Source of the DNA: Cristatella mucedo
Lineage: Eukaryota > Bryozoa > Phylactolaemata > Cristatellidae
Direction: 5' to 3'
Assembly (NCBI GenBank): GCA_009760855.2
Contig: WPIO01000006.1
Span: 10,037,001-10,101,000, forward strand
DNA: 64,000 nucleotides
Part shown: piece after piece, positions 32,346 to 43,994 of the stretch
Layout: each line of letters starts with the position of its first letter
How positions within the stretch are numbered: position 1 is the first letter of the stretch
Translations under genes and position numbers: made by a program
Notes under the pieces: model-generated
What the model was told of the DNA's origin: nothing
The model's input: the letters and a program-made list of their open reading frames with translations, nothing else
Databases searched by the model: none

Positions 32346-32689
32346 AGTCATGAGGCTGCAACTGATGGCAATTCAGCTACAGGTAGGTATGAACGAGCTA
32401 AGCCTTGGCTGGCTGGGCCAGCCCAGTAACATTTTTGCTTTGCAACTGCCGATCAACCGGCAGCCGCCACAGCTCCTTTAGCAAAGGGCAGGCCCCAGTT
32501 CGAACTCGCAGTAGAGGCTTGGTGCCTTTTTTGGCAGCCAGCCCTGTCAGTATACCGAGCCGTACTAGGCTAGCCTAGAGACAACCGTGAACAATTAATG
32601 CCGTGATGATAAGTAGCCCCTAATCCAGGACAGAGAGTGAACTAGATGTCCACCTATGGAGGCGACCTTCAGAATACAACCTGTCAACA

Positions 32690-33260
32690 TAAGGTAGTCG
32701 TATAAGAGAGGACAACCTGAGTATGAGCACTTGATGACGATGGTTGCACTACTGCACCTCCTGCAATCAAGAGTACGACAAGTCGCTTAGTCCAGCCGTA
32801 AGCTTCAGGTTTCAGTATGGACGAGCTCGGCTTTATTCGTCATCTAATTTAAGGAACTTGGCCGATATCCAGAACCAAATGCATGAAATGAACGCCCAAG
32901 CGTTCGTTCGGTTAATTTATCACTACGCCTGACAGCAAGGACTCGAACGCCAAGTACAGCTGGCTGTCCTCGGCATAGTGGTGACTGCCACCGCCACAGG
33001 TGTGAATCAACCTCTCAAGAGGCTCTACATGAGGGGCACAGGACCGAGAACAGATCCTTGCAGAACTCTACTCGCCAAGAACCCTCTAGAAGAAGACGAG
33101 ACCCTAGTGCAGACTCGACAAGCAGTCGGCCAGGCTCGATTTAAGCGATGCAAGAGCCCCATCCAAGGCCAGACCCGAAGTCTCTCTCGATCGCACAAGC
33201 GTGATCGCTGGCGTCGACGGCTGCCGACAGACAGACAGATCGAGCGAGACAAAGGCTGCG
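32690..33260 (-). mobile_element. old LINE reverse transcriptase relic
   Basis: On the minus strand, VLQGSVLGPVPL (about 33030-33070) is followed, in a shifted frame, by HHYAEDSQLYLAF (about 32950-32990). This corresponds to the PQGSVLGP and YADD motifs of L2/CR1-type RT. Multiple stops and frameshifts are present, and the catalytic aspartate pair reads ED. Confidence 0.6.
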
Positions 33261-33269
33261 CTTGACGTC

Positions 33270-34065
33270 GTTGGCCCAGCAGCCACTCGGAAGGCGGCCA
33301 GCCACTGGGCCAATAGTGCTCGCTCGACCATCAGGCCGCGATCCAATCAGTCGTGGCAATGGCAACGACATCGGTTTGGCAGAAACAGCGTGACGATGTG
33401 CAAGAGGGGAGGGTGAGTGCCGGATAACCTGCTTGCCCTGGCCTGCGGCCCTTCCGGTTTCAGGCTTGGCGCTAGCTCTCACGCAGGGGGGCCTGTCGAC
33501 GGCCGGCAGCGCTTAGCTTCGAGCGCCGAGCAGAGACTGAGCGTAGGGCAGCAAGATGCAGCCGCTGCGGCAGCCACCGAGGACGGCAGCTCGAAATGAG
33601 CTCGCACACGCACTCGCCAAAATGCAGCCGATCACCGCACCCGAGCATGGCCAAGACTGGCGTGTCGAGCAGGCGCGAAAAAATAGCCAGCTCGTCTCTT
33701 TCTCGTTTGATAGCTGCGAAAGGCTGCCAAGTTTGCATGCAATCATTCGGCGCCAGAGCCAGTGGCCGGCTGCTGCAGCCAGTTGGCAGCACCGGGCCAC
33801 TTGGCTCTGCCGGCCAGCACTTGCCTTCTTGGTCGTGCCACCTTCGCCTGCTCCGCCGCTGTCACCGCCGGCTCCGGCCTTGACCTGTCGCTCGCCCGAC
33901 TTGCTAGGCGAACCGTCGGCCTGTGCGAAAGGAGGAGGAAGAGCTCGACTCGAAATCGCATGCTTTCACTGAGCAGCAATCACGCCGCTTCCGGCAAAGA
34001 GAGCACGGTTGGCTGCATTCGCTGGATGCATTACTACTGCTGCACAAGCGCTCTGCATGCTACAC
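33270..34065. other. GC-rich intergenic, nothing assigned
   Basis: Open frames are frequent on both strands because of base composition. No domain is recognised. Confidence 0.4.
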
Positions 34066-34069
34066 ACAG

Positions 34070-34253
34070 CCATGTTAAAGAGATTGGGCTCTCTCAGGAT
34101 GCTGTAACAAAGGTATTATTGTTATTATTTTTATTATTACGTTCTTCCAATTCGCTTCCTTTCCAGCATACGTTAAGGGCATTGAAAGAGACTGGCCCTC
34201 TCTCTCTCTCCCTCTCCCTTTCTCTCGGGTGCTATGCAAGTTTCTTATGATTA

Positions 34254-34303
<50 letters not shown>

Positions 34304-34305
34304 GC
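34070..34305 (+). mobile_element. two LINE family A tails in tandem
   Basis: AAAGAGATTGGGCTCTCTCAGGATGCT followed by an ATT-rich run (to about 34140), then a second GGCATTGAAAGAGACTGG tail with an internal CT expansion and a long (ATT)n run at 34255-34303. Confidence 0.6.
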
Positions 34306-34309
34306 TAGT

Positions 34310-35935
34310 CAACGTTACTGGATGCTATAAAACTGGCTCTTCAGCCATTCTGCCGTCTGCTCGGCTGTACTCGCTCACCGTGCTTATTACCCTGATAATG
34401 ATGGGTGGCGCCATGCTGCATACACTAGCTGCACAGCCAGGCAGGTAGGACCCTCGCGGCCATGAGCTAAGAGAGGGTGGGAATCGTCGCAGGCACATTT
34501 CTACCCGTACAATTTCTATCTAATCCGAATGCAGCGTGCAACGTCTTTAGTGCCTCTCCTTGTTCAAGTTCTTTTGGGTGAACATTCCTGCCCGCGACAA
34601 GGTAGTGGCAACCATTTTGCCTAAAACGCTGCATTTGGAAAATTTTAGATAGGCTGCATCCGCCTTAAAGTTTGACAGGCATCGGAGTTGGATTGCACGT
34701 GCCCTGCGAAAACTCGTGCTGGCAGACAACTCCTTTCAGAAGAACGGCAAATTAGATCCTCCTCTCTGTGCAGGAAGACAGCTGGTCACTTGCTCTGTTG
34801 ACCAGCAGGCCCTACATCGTGGAATGGACCAGGCTGTGTAGCTCTGGTGTGGAGCAAGCGGTCATCCCTTGAAGTCGACCGAGAAGTGATGCACCACAGA
34901 CATGCTTTTCTGGCCCCGTCTTAGGAGCTTCCAAGTGAGGGGCTACCTAGACTGAAGAGATGAGCTAACAGATTTAAAAAAAATTGGCACGGTCGCTTTC
35001 AGGTCGGTTCGCCTACGATGCACCGCTGCTTTAGTGTCCGACTACAAAGTGGGCAACAATTTTTTTAACGATGTACAAAATGGGCCTGCTGATGAACCAT
35101 TGGAGGAAGGCTGCCTCTCTTCACAGGCAGTGGCATTTTTGTAGAGGGACCCTAAAGAGATCAGCCTGAAGATGAACTTGAAACTAAAAAATGCATGGCT
35201 GACGGTGAGCAGCGTGCGGTTCTAGCTCCAGATGGGGAAAACCGTGTGCTTTTCAGAGGGAGGCTAAAAAAAGTCCTGCCGGGTAGGGAATCTTTGGTGT
35301 ATATCTAGATCTCTCTGGTTTCTCTTTGGTGAGAGAGTTGCCAGATCTAGAGCTATTCTTAAGAGGCATGCCGGTTGGCACACTGTCTCGAGATCGGTTT
35401 AGAGAGGCAGCTATAAAAGTTAAGCAGGGTTCGAGTGACATACCAAGAGTATTCAAATTCCTATGAGATTTCTATGGTGGGAAGACTAAAGGTTGTTCTT
35501 GGCCCGCAAGCTATGAAGTTGAGACAAATTGGCCTAAATTGGGCCAAATTGGCATACAGGACATGTACGTTCTGGATGACCCATAGCAGGCTTCTCTTGA
35601 GCACGAGTCATCCCTCACCAAAAAGAACCATTCTCTCGATCATTTGCTTCTCCATATCTGCAATAAGTTACTTCTCTAATTGGTCAGGTGCTGACGTTGG
35701 AGGCAAGTCTAGACACAAGCATCTTGTCTCTGTTTCCCAGCACAGGTAAATTGGCAATTCAAATTCATTGCCTGTTAAGGGCTGACTTTACTTGCTTTCT
35801 TTACTTTCTTTACTTTGCTTTCTTTACTTGCTCCTCACTGGACGGCTGTCTAATCTCAACAATGGCGATGTGACTACATAAGCATGACGCCTGCTACAAC
35901 CAGGGCTTCAAAGCATTAGTGTTTTAGTTGCATAC
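34310..35935. other. intergenic, nothing assigned
   Basis: No supported gene or repeat. A short run of imperfect CTTTACTTTGCTTT repeats occurs near 35795-35830. Confidence 0.4.
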
Positions 35936-35938
35936 TAC

Positions 35939-36095
35939 TCTGGTTTGGCCCAGTGGCTAAGGTGCTCACCCCGATCGAGGTCAAGGTGAAAGTATTTGAT
36001 GGCCGAGGTAGTGGGCTCGAGCCCCGTTGCATTCACATGTGAAGTGCCTGAATAGAGATAAAGTTTGCTTAGGGCGCTATACAAATGAATTTTTT
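35939..36095 (+). mobile_element. SINE family 2
   Basis: The tRNA-like head is GGCCCAGTGGCTAAGGTGCTC and the B box is GGGCTCGAGCCCC. It ends with the 3' hairpin GAAGTGCCTGAATAGAG...GGGCGCTATACAAATGAA, a form of the LINE family A tail. Confidence 0.75.
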
Positions 36096-36967
36096 TCGTT
36101 TTATGTAACGGAAAGTGGTGCATTTTTTCGTTTTGCCTAGTCATTCGGTTTTTGTACTATCTCTTGATACTTATAACTGAGACCATATTTGTATGTGATT
36201 CGGGGTACAGAGCTAATAGGCCTTTAGTATTGCCTTAAAAGAGAGAATGAGATGGCGTGTTGTCGTGCAGATTGTCGGCAGCCATATTCTGGCTCTTTCT
36301 AAGCATAGAACCAGGTTGCACCGCGGGTGGACACTTCGAGTGTGCTTACTCTTGCACGCATCCGGCCATGATGCGGCTTGCTCTCATTCGTCCTGAAAGA
36401 ACCTTTTTGCAGCTTGTGATAATTCCATGGGCGCTGAAAAAACTCAGTATTTCTCAATGACAGACAATCCTTTTTTGTGTGCTACACAAAAGACTTATTA
36501 TTCTTCCAGTAGGATCACGGGTTAAACCTCATCTATTCCCGAACTGGGTTCGTAACTTAGCTAAAAGGGCACTGCTTATGCATAGTGACAGCCAACTTTC
36601 TGCCATAGGCTAGGAGCCCATAGCAGAAATTGTAGCATGGTACTCAGCGTCTGTTGAACTTCTTACTATGCACAGTGCCCATTGCAGAAAGTTGGCTGTC
36701 TGTATGCAAAACGATACGGTATGAGCTGCGTTCGTAATCCGGCCTTTTTTTTATTCGATGCGTTCGTAATGTGGGACCTCAATACAGTGACTATTACTCT
36801 TCCTTCACAACTTTTGGGTTACGAGTCAGACCCGGCTTTGGCAGCCACGATGTACAGTGCAAATGTGCCGTGTCGTGTTAATTGCTATTACGGCTGTCTA
36901 TTACGCATTTACTTGCATGCTGCCTTGATCAACTTGCCCGACGGTGCTGCTCGGGGTTTGAGCTTAC
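36096..36967. other. intergenic or intronic, nothing assigned
   Basis: This should include the downstream intron of the charged-protein gene whose exon ends at 36968. I could not find the next exon. Confidence 0.4.
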
Positions 36968-37104
36968 CTTATCTTTGTTGCTCCCCTTCTTTGCTTCCTT
37001 AGGTTTGTCAGCCTCGTCATCGTCTGCGCCCTCGTCATCGTCTTCGTCATCGTCTTCGTCCTCGTCCTCGTTCCGCTTGGCATGCTTGGCTGCCTGTTTG
37101 GGGG
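36968..37104 (-). CDS. charged low-complexity protein, exon C
   Basis: The exon lies between acceptor CTGTTGTAG and donor AAG|GTAAGC. It opens with a basic PKQAAKHAKR segment, continues with an unbroken Asp/Glu run of about 25 residues, and closes with a lysine-rich PKEAKKGSNKDK. It begins in phase 1, as do the two exons upstream, and ends in phase 0. Function unknown. The alternation of acidic and basic blocks predicts a disordered polyampholyte. Confidence 0.75.
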
Positions 37105-37267
37105 CTACAACAGAATGCCAATCTTAGACGGGGGTTGGGTGAGTGGGTGGTGGTGGCTCTCGGTGGCTTACCGATACAGCAACAGAAGCAGCAGCGATGC
37201 AGTGCTCGGCACAGCAGCAGCAGCTGACACTAATCAGTGGCTCTGCTTTCACAGCTTGCAGGCTAAC

Positions 37268-37489
37268 CTTTCGCAGGGGTCGTCTTGTGATCGACTTTGC
37301 CTTTGTCGTTTTTCCCTTTGCCACCTCGTTTACCCTTGGTCTTGGCACCTTCATCCTCGTCCTCGTCGTCTTCTTCGTCCTCGTCGTCTTCTTCGCTGCC
37401 TTCATCCTCGATTTCGTCATCCCTGCCTTTCTTCGGTGCACTATTCTTTTTTCCGAACAGGCTGATTGTGCTTTTGCCTGCTGTTTTTC
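37268..37489 (-). CDS. charged low-complexity protein, exon B
   Basis: The exon is 222 bp (74 codons, phase 1 to phase 1) between acceptor CTCACTCTCAG and donor AAAG|GTTAGC. The order is a short SLFGKKNSAPKKG segment, a long Glu/Asp block (EDEGSEEDDEDEEDD), and a Lys/Gly block (GKRGGKGKNDKGK). The same acidic-then-basic layout occurs in exons A and C, so these exons probably arose by internal duplication. The protein family is not recognised. Nucleolar, chromatin or calcium-binding roles are common for such proteins, but none is shown here. Confidence 0.78.
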
Positions 37490-37869
37490 CTGAGAGTGAG
37501 AGCCAGAAGCGTCGTCGGCTTTTAACATTTAACCGGAATGGGTGCCAGCGGCCAACGGACTGTCGGCGTCCGTATGGCATGACGCGTCCCCCGTAGTCAC
37601 GAGGCAGTGCATTTTCAAGCTATAAGACTGAAAGCAACGTAGGTAAACATGGCGAGAGTCACTGTGCAAAAGGAATCCAGCTGCTTTGCAACAGCAGAAT
37701 CTGAAAGCAGCATCGACAAAGGAGCGACAATTTAGAGACTGGGATGGAGAAAGCTAACTTTGGAAATCAGCCAGCAAGAGTACAACAATATGGGATGAGA
37801 AAGCGATTGCACAGTCAAGAACGGTCGGCAAAGCAACCACAAGGAGGCTGGAGTAACCAGGAAGGATCG

Positions 37870-38000
37870 CTTTTCTTGACCCGTGACCTGGGTTCGAGTC
37901 CAGCAGCAAGCACTTCTTAACTGCCTTATGAAAGCTGGAGTATTAGCTGCTAAGGCTCTTCTGGCATCATACACATGAGACTACTGAATCAGTTTACGTT
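37870..38000 (+). mobile_element. SINE family 1, degraded
   Basis: B box CTGGGTTCGAGTCCA followed by body elements (AGCTGCTAAGGCTCTTCTGGC.ATACACATGAGACT). It lies in the intron between exons A and B. Confidence 0.5.
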
Positions 38001-38819
38001 TACTTATTTCTTTAACCATTACCAAGGCAGTACTTATCCTGTGCCATGGTTCCTTCTGTTAAGATTTAGCTAGGTCAGGGGGAGCTCTAGTATCTTGAAA
38101 ACTTCTGGGAATTTAGTAAAGCAAAAACGCTGTTATTGCTGTGCAATATGATACTTTAATAACACTTTCTAATGAAAATAATGAAAAAGTCGACCGCTAG
38201 TATTGGAGGCATTGAACTTCCATAGGGCACAGAGTCATAAGCCTGGCCATAAATAGCCGCACAGACATTTAAGGGAAGTGGACCTTCCCTGGGCCGACCA
38301 ATTATAGAGAAAGCTGATTGGTTGGCTGCAGCCTATTCTTGGATAAGCCTAGCTGATCGTGGCTGCGGTCCCTCAATCCGGCTGGATTAAGTCATATCGT
38401 TCAGTTAACGTGAAAATAGACCGTGAGAAGAAAAAAGTCAATTTAAGAAAGAAATGGCTATGGCAGGACCTAAGATAGAAGAAGTCACCTCCGAAAGGAG
38501 AAGATGCACGGCGAACTTGCTCACCGAAGACGCCGCCTGAAATTGCTACTAAAAATCGGAAAAATTGAAACATCCATTCCTGAGGACTTGGAAGCTGTGC
38601 GCCGAAGGCACGCCATCCTACAGACGCCTTGAGACCTGCTAAAAGGAATTTGGTGGCCCCACGAGGTTCGGTAAGTCTCCATAGATCTGTCTAGAAAGAA
38701 TGACTTCTCTAGCTGCTCTAAAGTATACGATCGCCCTCTCACGAAAAAATGGCCACGCCCTCTGGAAACTGAGCTATTTATGGTGAGCATGCAGATAGAC
38801 TCGCCATTAGCCCCTTTAA

Positions 38820-38897
38820 TATAACAATAACAATAATGTACTTGATAAAGCGCCCTCAGAGAACTCAATATCTTTCAAGGCGCTTTAGATTTGAATT
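38820..38897 (-). mobile_element. LINE family A 3' tail
   Basis: The minus-strand hairpin (GATAAAGCGCCCTCAGAGAA...GGCGCTTTA) starts about 40 bp inside the intron after the exon A donor, with an imperfect (AAT)n tail at its left. Confidence 0.7.
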
Positions 38898-38934
38898 AAA
38901 TAAATGAATAAATCGTGAACAAATCGTCGCTTAC

Positions 38935-39180
38935 CTTTCTCGTGGTCTTTGTTTTTACTGCCTTCCTTTTCTTTTCCCTTGCTCTTTTTCTTTCCGTCTT
39001 CGTGGTCATCAGCATTGCCCTCTTTTTCATCTTTTCCTTTCTTGCCCAGAATTGTAGCTTTTTTGGGATTCCCCCTCTTGTCGTCCGCTTTCTTGCCCTT
39101 GCCAATTCCTTCGTCTTCCTCGTCGTCGTCATCTTCTGTCAGCTCGTCCTCTTCCTCGTCTTCTGGCTCAGACAAACATG
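38935..39180 (-). CDS. charged low-complexity protein, exon A
   Basis: The exon is 246 bp (82 codons, phase 1 to phase 1) between acceptor GCATTTCCAG and donor AAAG|GTAAGC. It starts CLSEPEDEEEDEL, continues through an Asp/Glu run, and then alternates Lys/Gly-rich stretches (GIGKGKKADDKRG, ILGKKGKDEKEG). Splicing to exon B joins in frame. The upstream exon with the start codon was not found. The opposite strand is open through the same region as an artefact of GAN/NTC codon bias. Confidence 0.78.
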
Positions 39181-39184
39181 CTGG

Positions 39185-40505
39185 AAATGCAATCCGGAGT
39201 TTTGATGAATTCCAAATTAAAGGAAAACATTAAAAAATTATTATTTTAACCTTTTCTAACTTGATGTGAAGCGGAAGCATCATGAGTATCTGCATATGAC
39301 AGATGTACAGTTCTCTGCATCATATGTTACATGTATCCCAGTTTTTGAAGCTTGGCACAAAGACGTCCCTGCTTCCAGCTTGTTGAGGTGCACGATTGTG
39401 ACTTTCAAACAACTACCTTTACAGTGCAGCTGTGAGCTTTGTAAATTCCATAGCTCGGGCAATGGTCAACTAATGAACGTGAAATTCTTCGATTGTGCTC
39501 ATATAGTTCCTTTTTTATTTCATACGGATGAGCATGACTATGCATGTCTTTGAGCGTCCTTGAACTGTATTGTCTGCCATAATGCTTAATTATTATGCCA
39601 TATTTTTATGTATCTATGTTTTACGAGTGTTAAGTAATTTGTCCTGTATTTTGTGAGGTGCATGGCACATATTTATAGTGCAAAATGTTGAACCTTTTTA
39701 TCTTCAATGTTTAGGCGTACAGCTACAAACTGACCTTAGTGGCCTTACAAACTCCTTAAGGACGTTAGAAGGTCGTCATCGCAATCATCGTTACATCAAA
39801 AGAAAACTAATGTTAACTGGATGACATGAAAATGTTTCCTCAGTAGTCTTTAAGTGAAGGATACTTAAATCTGGGGCGATTAGTACCACGTTTTTGGAGA
39901 TTATTGGTCAGTCTATTTTTCCTCTTAGAGAGAAATAATCAAAACTTCGGATTGCATTTCTCAAATGTTTATGAAAGACACCCTAAACAAAGTACCCGTT
40001 CTGCTCAATTTTATCGGTGCTCGCCGTTTAACCATCGCTGAGAACGACAGCGAGTGGCTTGTCAGTGATAGACGGCATGCCCTTTTGAGGGGTCATTGGT
40101 GGCTGTCAGACTAGTTTAACTAAACGTATTACATATTCGTATTATTTCGTGTGAAATCGTTAATAATTTTGGTTATTTGGATGTCACTTGCTTATTGGTT
40201 TTAAAGTCCTCTGCTAGTTAGAAGTTGTGCATTCATGATGGTCTGAACAAACAAGTTGCTAATTTTTTCTATGATTTAACTATTATTGTTTTATTAAAAT
40301 GGTTTTCATCCACTTCTACGCTTATTAGTAATGACTGGTTATTGTTAACGTGCACCGTCTTACATTGGGCTTCTAGCTGGCTTGCTACTTACACTCTCAT
40401 TTCTCCTTGAAAATTCTTTTCTAAAGCCTCTTAATCCGTTTTCAATAGCTTGTGCTTTTATTGAGCTTCTCTGGTAATGATAGCTTTGCTATAGCACCTG
40501 AAGCT
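39185..40505. other. AT-rich intronic or intergenic sequence, nothing assigned
   Basis: No repeats or exons that I can support. Confidence 0.4.
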
Positions 40506-40507
40506 TT

Positions 40508-40565
40508 CCAACAGGTCATCTTTTAAATAGCAAATTCCAACAGGTCATCTTTTAAATAGCAAATA
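40508..40565 (+). repeat. 29-bp direct tandem duplication
   Basis: Two adjacent near-identical copies of a unit containing CCAACAGGTCATCTTTTAAA. Confidence 0.85.
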
Positions 40566-40594
40566 AATAGTAACTGATTTAATACCTCATTTTT

Positions 40595-40732
40595 ATAGGG
40601 GCAGGGAGCCTTAACAGCTGTTACCACCGCTTGCAGTTGGTAATAAAGGATCGCCCACTGCAAAATTCGAACCAACGACCTCAGTCGTGAAGAGCAAGCA
40701 CCTTACCATCTGGAATATCACGGCCAAGTACT
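40595..40732 (-). mobile_element. SINE family 1
   Basis: Minus-strand copy: body complement ACCACCGCTTGCAGT, B-box complement TTCGAACCAACGACC, head complement near 40705-40730. Confidence 0.65.
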
Positions 40733-40749
40733 TTTGAATTGGTCGCCAT

Positions 40750-41145
40750 CAGATCTCAATAACCACGCCTCTCGCAGCTGTATTATGTGGACCTCCCCTT
40801 TGCCTTTGTAGCATTGATTATGCAAGAGTTTATAGAGTTTGTCACCAAAATATTTCTTCGCGACGAGCCTTCGGCTTCTATGCTCCCAAAGCCTGGAACT
40901 CACTTCTGGATGACGTCACCACACACCCAGACTTGATGAAATTTTAAAAGAATCTAAAGACCAGCCTATTTCTCACAGCATTTGCTCAGTCCGTGTTAAT
41001 TGCTCATTGTATGCTAATTCGTGTTGAAATTATACGTGTATTTCACTAGCCAAGTGGCGCGCTTCTTTTCAAGCACGCATAAAGTGCCTAGAAAGTAACT
41101 TGAATCTCTTAGGGTGCTATATAAATATGGTATTCTTATTACTCA
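40750..41145 (+). mobile_element. LINE family A-related 3' end
   Basis: Shared TATGCTCCCAAAGCCTGGAA and a 3' hairpin AAAGTGCCTAGAAAGTAACTTG...GGTGCTATATAAATA. It is a diverged subfamily. Confidence 0.6.
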
Positions 41146-41154
41146 ATTGGTTTG

Positions 41155-41305
41155 TTGATAAAGCTGAATTGATCAAGTGGTTAAGGTGCTCGCCCCAACC
41201 GAGGTGTGGCTGGTGTCGTGAGCTCGAGCCCCGAGGAATATGAGAAGCGCCTGAATAGAGATTAAGTTTTCTTGGAGAGCTATACGAATGCATCATATAT
41301 AAAGC
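41155..41305 (+). mobile_element. SINE family 2
   Basis: Head CAAGTGGTTAAGGTGCTCGCC, B-box-like GAGCTCGAGCCCC, tail hairpin GAAGCGCCTGAATAGAGAT...GAGCTATACGAATG. Confidence 0.7.
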
Positions 41306-41604
41306 GGCTCGAATGGTAGAAACGTTAGGAATGGAATTTACACTTTCTCGTGTTCACAAGAACTTCAAGTTTTAGACGGACGTTCGCTTGTGGACATAAA
41401 TGGCCAAATGAGAGCACTTGCCCATAAAGACAATGGCTATACATGTAACTGCTTCTTAGGCTAATGAACCGATAGTATGTATACTCGTCACGAGCAATGC
41501 TAGTTTTTAAAGAGGTTACGATAGCGGGTGCTTTGGATGCACGGACAGGTTCGTCCATAGGACGAGCTGCAAACCGAATACCACAAGTATAAACGATCAT
41601 GATT

Positions 41605-42170
41605 GGCTAAAGTTGGCTAAAGTAGTGAAGAGGTACCTCAGATGATCTTTGTCCATTCACATCAATACTCTGGAGTCTCCCTCCAAGGTAGGACCTGAAC
41701 CATTGCAGACCAGTGCCAGTGATGCCCAGGCGAGATGAGAGGCGCTCAAAAAAGACTTGGTGATCGATAGCATCAAAAGCTAGCGAACGATCAATTTGAA
41801 CAAGCAGAGATACTCTACGAATGTCTTCATTCCTAAGTAGGTCATTGTACACCCGAAGAAATGATGACTCTGTGGAGTTATTAGCTCTAACCATACCACA
41901 CACTAACCATACTTGCATCTAAACCATACTGGAACTTACTAGCAAGGTTTGAGGCTTCAATATATGAGTTCAGCTTATCTGCCACGACTCGTTCCAGTGT
42001 CTTTGATAGGAACGGTAGAAGGGAGACTGGGCGGAAGTCGCTCAAGTTCTCTTGATCTTGTGTCGCCTTCTTAAGTATTGGCCTGACAACAGCATTTTTG
42101 AAAGATGCTGGGACATGACCCAAGGCTAATGACATATTTATGATGTCAGTTATGCATGGCATTCTACAAG
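41605..42170 (-). mobile_element. LINE family A reverse transcriptase fragment
   Basis: Two minus-strand segments carry [18 protein letters not shown], then FDAIDHQVFFERLSSRLG and GRLQSIDVNGQ. This corresponds to the palm region of the 20.3-21.5 kb copy. A frameshift and a small insertion at about 41890-41930 separate them, and both ends are truncated. Confidence 0.8.
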
Positions 42171-42865
42171 TTTAACGATTGCTTTATTTAAGACATTTTC
42201 GGCACCTAAATAAAGTACTCGGAGCTTTTGTTCTTATGTCGACAGCGTCAAACACTACGTCCACCGAGCGTTATGGATACGTGTTTGCTGATGCCCTTAA
42301 GCCACAAACACAGGGCTTGCAGACTTGTCAGTCTTTTCATGTGGCCAATTCTGGTGACGCTGCCACCTCAATACACTGGCTGATGCAGCACGTACATGCG
42401 GGGTAAACCGACGGTCGCGAAACCTGCCAGTAATAAAGAGCGCCCTTACCTTTATATCAAACATCCGTATCCATATCTTAGAGCTGTCTATTTGACAGCC
42501 ACGGAGGTTTGTGGGCACCGAGCAGCAGAGTTTTGGGGAAGCTGCTTTGGTGATTGCATTCGGACAGTTCTCTTAAAGATGCTAAAGTTTCTTGACGGTT
42601 TTAACGATAAAACTGCCTCTTATTTTTTATAAAATATAAACATAAATTACTTTGGCGTTGATTTCGATTTATTGCTAGTATTTGTAATCGATGGAGCATG
42701 CATTGTGAAACAACTCCATTGATGACACTTTCAAGGCTCAATAACTCCGATCAGTTCATGCAGCTTGTTGGGCGCTTTTTAAACTTGTACTAGAGACCTA
42801 CAGTATTTAATGTAGAACTTCAAACAGGTCATACGCTTCGTATATAGCTTCTTAAAAAATAAAAA
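42171..42865. other. intergenic, nothing assigned
   Basis: No supported gene or repeat. Confidence 0.4.
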
Positions 42866-42869
42866 AAAA

Positions 42870-43012
42870 TATAATAATTTGTGTAGCGCCCCGAGAGAAC
42901 TTAATCTCTATTCAGACGCTTCACATGTGCCTCGGGGTTTGAGCCCACGACCTCAGCCAAGCCTTGGTATGGGTGAGCACCTTAACCACTGGACCAAAAT
43001 CATGCCTCAAAT
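42870..43012 (-). mobile_element. SINE family 2
   Basis: Minus-strand copy with tail complement GTGTAGCGCCCCGAGAGAAC at its left and head complement GAGCACCTTAACCACTGGACC at its right. Confidence 0.7.
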
Positions 43013-43755
43013 GCTGAAGGCCATTCTTGGACTTGAAAGATAAAGACACACCCAGCTCGCCACTACCTGCCGCTCCTGTTCTAATATATTTATGTCTGTA
43101 TTCACCTCCATTTTTAGAGTGCTTGCCTCACGGATGTTGATTTTTTGGTTAACTGCGACCACGTCGAGGCACTTGCAGACTATTTTGTCATGAAGAGTAA
43201 GTGTGAGAATGAAGCTGAGTTCAGGAAAGAATTTACGGGCGTTCTGAGAGAGACGGGTTAATATCTTATAGGTTCAAGCTCTTTTGACCTTTAAGCACAC
43301 TGGGGAGTTTTTTACTTTTGGCCAGATGAGGAGCCGACAGCAAATTCTAAGTTAAATGTTGAGGCTATGCAATCTCCGACATCTCTGGGATAGAAGGGCT
43401 CTATTGACAAGTACTAGGTCGGCTTCAAAATACATTTGATCTTGATAAAAGGTTTTGCATTTATCAGTTTCCATGATTTTTTGGTTGCCACAAGTCTACA
43501 GGCCGACTTGCGAGTCACTTCCAAGCCCACTCGGCTATGGCTAGTTGTATGACTGCGAACATTTCCTAACCAAGTTACTTGTCCACGCTAAACAACAAAA
43601 AGGGACAGTATGAACAATACATACCGGACCTCTGGTCAGTGTGAAGCCAAGTGGCAATAGTATGTGAAGTCAATCCAGCCGTAACCTTCCAGTAAATAGG
43701 AGAAGATTGGTGGAGAGCACGGAGCACACAAATTGCCCAAATTGCTTTGCCTGTT
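43013..43755. other. intergenic, nothing assigned
   Basis: No supported gene or repeat before the segmental duplication begins. Confidence 0.4.
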
Positions 43756-43994
43756 TAGGCCTTGTGGCATTTGTGATGATGATGAACCACTGTATTTGAT
43801 AACAAAAATGTTTGGCCCATAACAAACGCTCTTAAACATAGGAACCCAAGCATAACTTGATGTGCATAACTTGCAATTCTTACTTTACTTGTACTTGACC
43901 GGAATGTGCTTTTTGTGTCCTGTGATGACGGAACGTTTAGGGATATTTTTAAATTGAATTAAATCGTTCTTAGGTATTGTTATAGTGGTTACTG

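Noticed and set aside
33400-34000. Many overlapping 60-140 codon frames as genes
   Set aside because: Stop-poor because of GC content, open on both strands, with no motif.
36882-39233. Plus-strand Ser/Phe-rich ORFs opposite the charged exons
   Set aside because: They are mirror frames of GAN/AAR-rich minus-strand exons that have splice sites. The plus-strand frames have none.
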